Below are positions 63,609 through 64,000 of a stretch of DNA of 64,000 nt, piece after piece (position 1 is the first letter of the stretch; every line of letters begins with the position of its first letter). The notes under the pieces were generated by a model. It searched no databases, had not been told where the DNA came from, and worked only from the letters and a program-made list of their open reading frames with translations. Origin of the DNA: Methanolobus sp. (GTDB taxonomy: Archaea; Halobacteriota; Methanosarcinia; Methanosarcinales; Methanosarcinaceae). Made by a program: the position numbers and the translations under genes. The stretch spans positions 341,892 through 405,891 of the forward strand of contig NZ_JADQBZ010000002.1 in the NCBI RefSeq assembly GCF_016278365.1, read 5' to 3'.

Positions 63609-64000
63609 TCGGCAAGTATTATCAAGTAGCTCCGGCCTTCCTGCAACTGCAGAGCCGATCATATCAGAACGGCGTATTGAGTACTGTGAGCATAATGTGA
63701 TAAATCACATATAGCATGCACATATATTAAAACCGCCAGTTAAGACAGTAATTGCTCAATATGGCTTACGGTATAGGCATCACATGGATGCTACCGAACT
63801 ATTTTTCATAGAAGCGGTAAGCGTAATCAGTCATTGTGAGATTATGGTTTGTTGAGATTACCACCTGAACTAGGGGATCATGAATATCATAGCTCAGAAC
63901 ATAACAACAACAAAATAACACAATCATGACCTTCGGTCACAGTGCTCATAACAATACAAAAAGAAGAGTGATAGAATAAGTGAGCTGGCAGCGATCCGTA
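63609..64000. other. Gene-free right end of the window with a palindromic site
   Basis: No gene of credible length is seen in these 392 bases. At 63695-63710 a near-perfect palindrome (ATGTGAT-AA-ATCACAT) is followed 11 bases later by a TATA-like CATATATTAA, so a regulated plus-strand promoter is possible, with the gene to the right of the window. The remainder is AT-rich with only short frames. Confidence 0.4.

Noticed and set aside
63762..63810. 15-codon ORF after the TATA-like site
   Set aside because: Too short and without homology; only the promoter-like elements were kept.
63925..63937. Small TGACC-TTC-GGTCA hairpin near the right edge
   Set aside because: A 5-bp stem is common by chance in 64 kb and has no context.
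1..64000. CRISPR array, rRNA operon, insertion sequence or prophage
   Set aside because: No regularly spaced repeats, no rRNA-like stretch, and no transposase, integrase or phage structural gene was recognised.

Overview
The window is archaeal chromosome from a methanogen of the Methanosarcinales type, probably Methanosarcinaceae; the genus cannot be fixed by reading. The evidence is F420-dependent methylene-tetrahydromethanopterin dehydrogenase (mtd), the Fae-Hps fusion, O-phosphoseryl-tRNA synthetase (sepS), a catalytic-only archaeosine transglycosylase, archaeal aspartate carbamoyltransferase (pyrBI), the archaeal shikimate pathway genes and archaeal informational proteins (Hef, SRP54, S17e, UPF0147, PAC2). 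Coding is dense on both strands, many genes overlap by 1-8 bases, and Shine-Dalgarno motifs of the GGTGA/GGAGG type are common. I saw no rRNA, CRISPR array, insertion sequence or prophage. Two tRNA genes are present: initiator Met and Val(CAC).

Layout. 1-8.1 kb: the 3' end of a RecQ helicase, a prepilin peptidase behind an HPS-RraA fusion gene, pyrBI, the rps17e-dapA-dapB operon, a small membrane protein and dinB. 8.3-15.2 kb: a methyltransferase/ATP-grasp fusion, an AlkD-like gene joined to the severed start of a glycosyltransferase gene, pirin, a membrane protein with a zinc-ribbon gene, and purine salvage genes. 15.4-19.1 kb: initiator tRNA, srp54, a GMP synthase amidotransferase subunit and a double KaiC-like ATPase. 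19.2-24.1 kb: early aromatic amino-acid pathway operon (ADTH synthase, DHQ synthase II, aroD, aroE, tyrA). 24.2-31.1 kb: tpiA, fae-hps, nth, a DUF4139 surface protein and a receiver-PAS-histidine kinase. 31.3-42.8 kb is the most accessory-like part: small membrane proteins, tRNA-Val, a CGGC protein with an HdrD-like Fe-S protein, a stand-alone ThrRS editing domain, DUF427, a double-cubane cluster reductase with its ATPase activator, two cupins, a secreted protein, a FAD/Rieske oxidoreductase with a 53-residue upstream ORF, a dcd/dut-family gene and a second DhnA-type aldolase. 43.2-57.4 kb: glyS, hef, sepS, nfi, panE, a proteasome-chaperone gene, mtd, serB and a coiled-coil protein. 57.5-64 kb: a tight UbiA prenyltransferase - geranylgeranyl-reductase-like - radical SAM operon, tgtA and a CNNM-type membrane protein.

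How the genes work together. Pentose and one-carbon metabolism is represented by two separate HPS-domain fusions, tpiA and mtd. Amino-acid synthesis is represented by dapAB, the aromatic operon, and serB with sepS (both act on O-phosphoserine). Genome maintenance is represented by RecQ, DinB, AlkD, Nth, Hef and EndoV. The strongest candidates for undescribed biology are the UbiA/reductase/radical SAM operon (candidate methanophenazine or other prenylated-lipid pathway), the methyltransferase/D-Ala-D-Ala-ligase-like fusion in an organism not expected to make murein, the double-cubane reductase pair, and an HPS-RraA gene whose only sensible start codon appears to be ATA. All functional assignments rest on motif and family recognition by reading; no database search was run.
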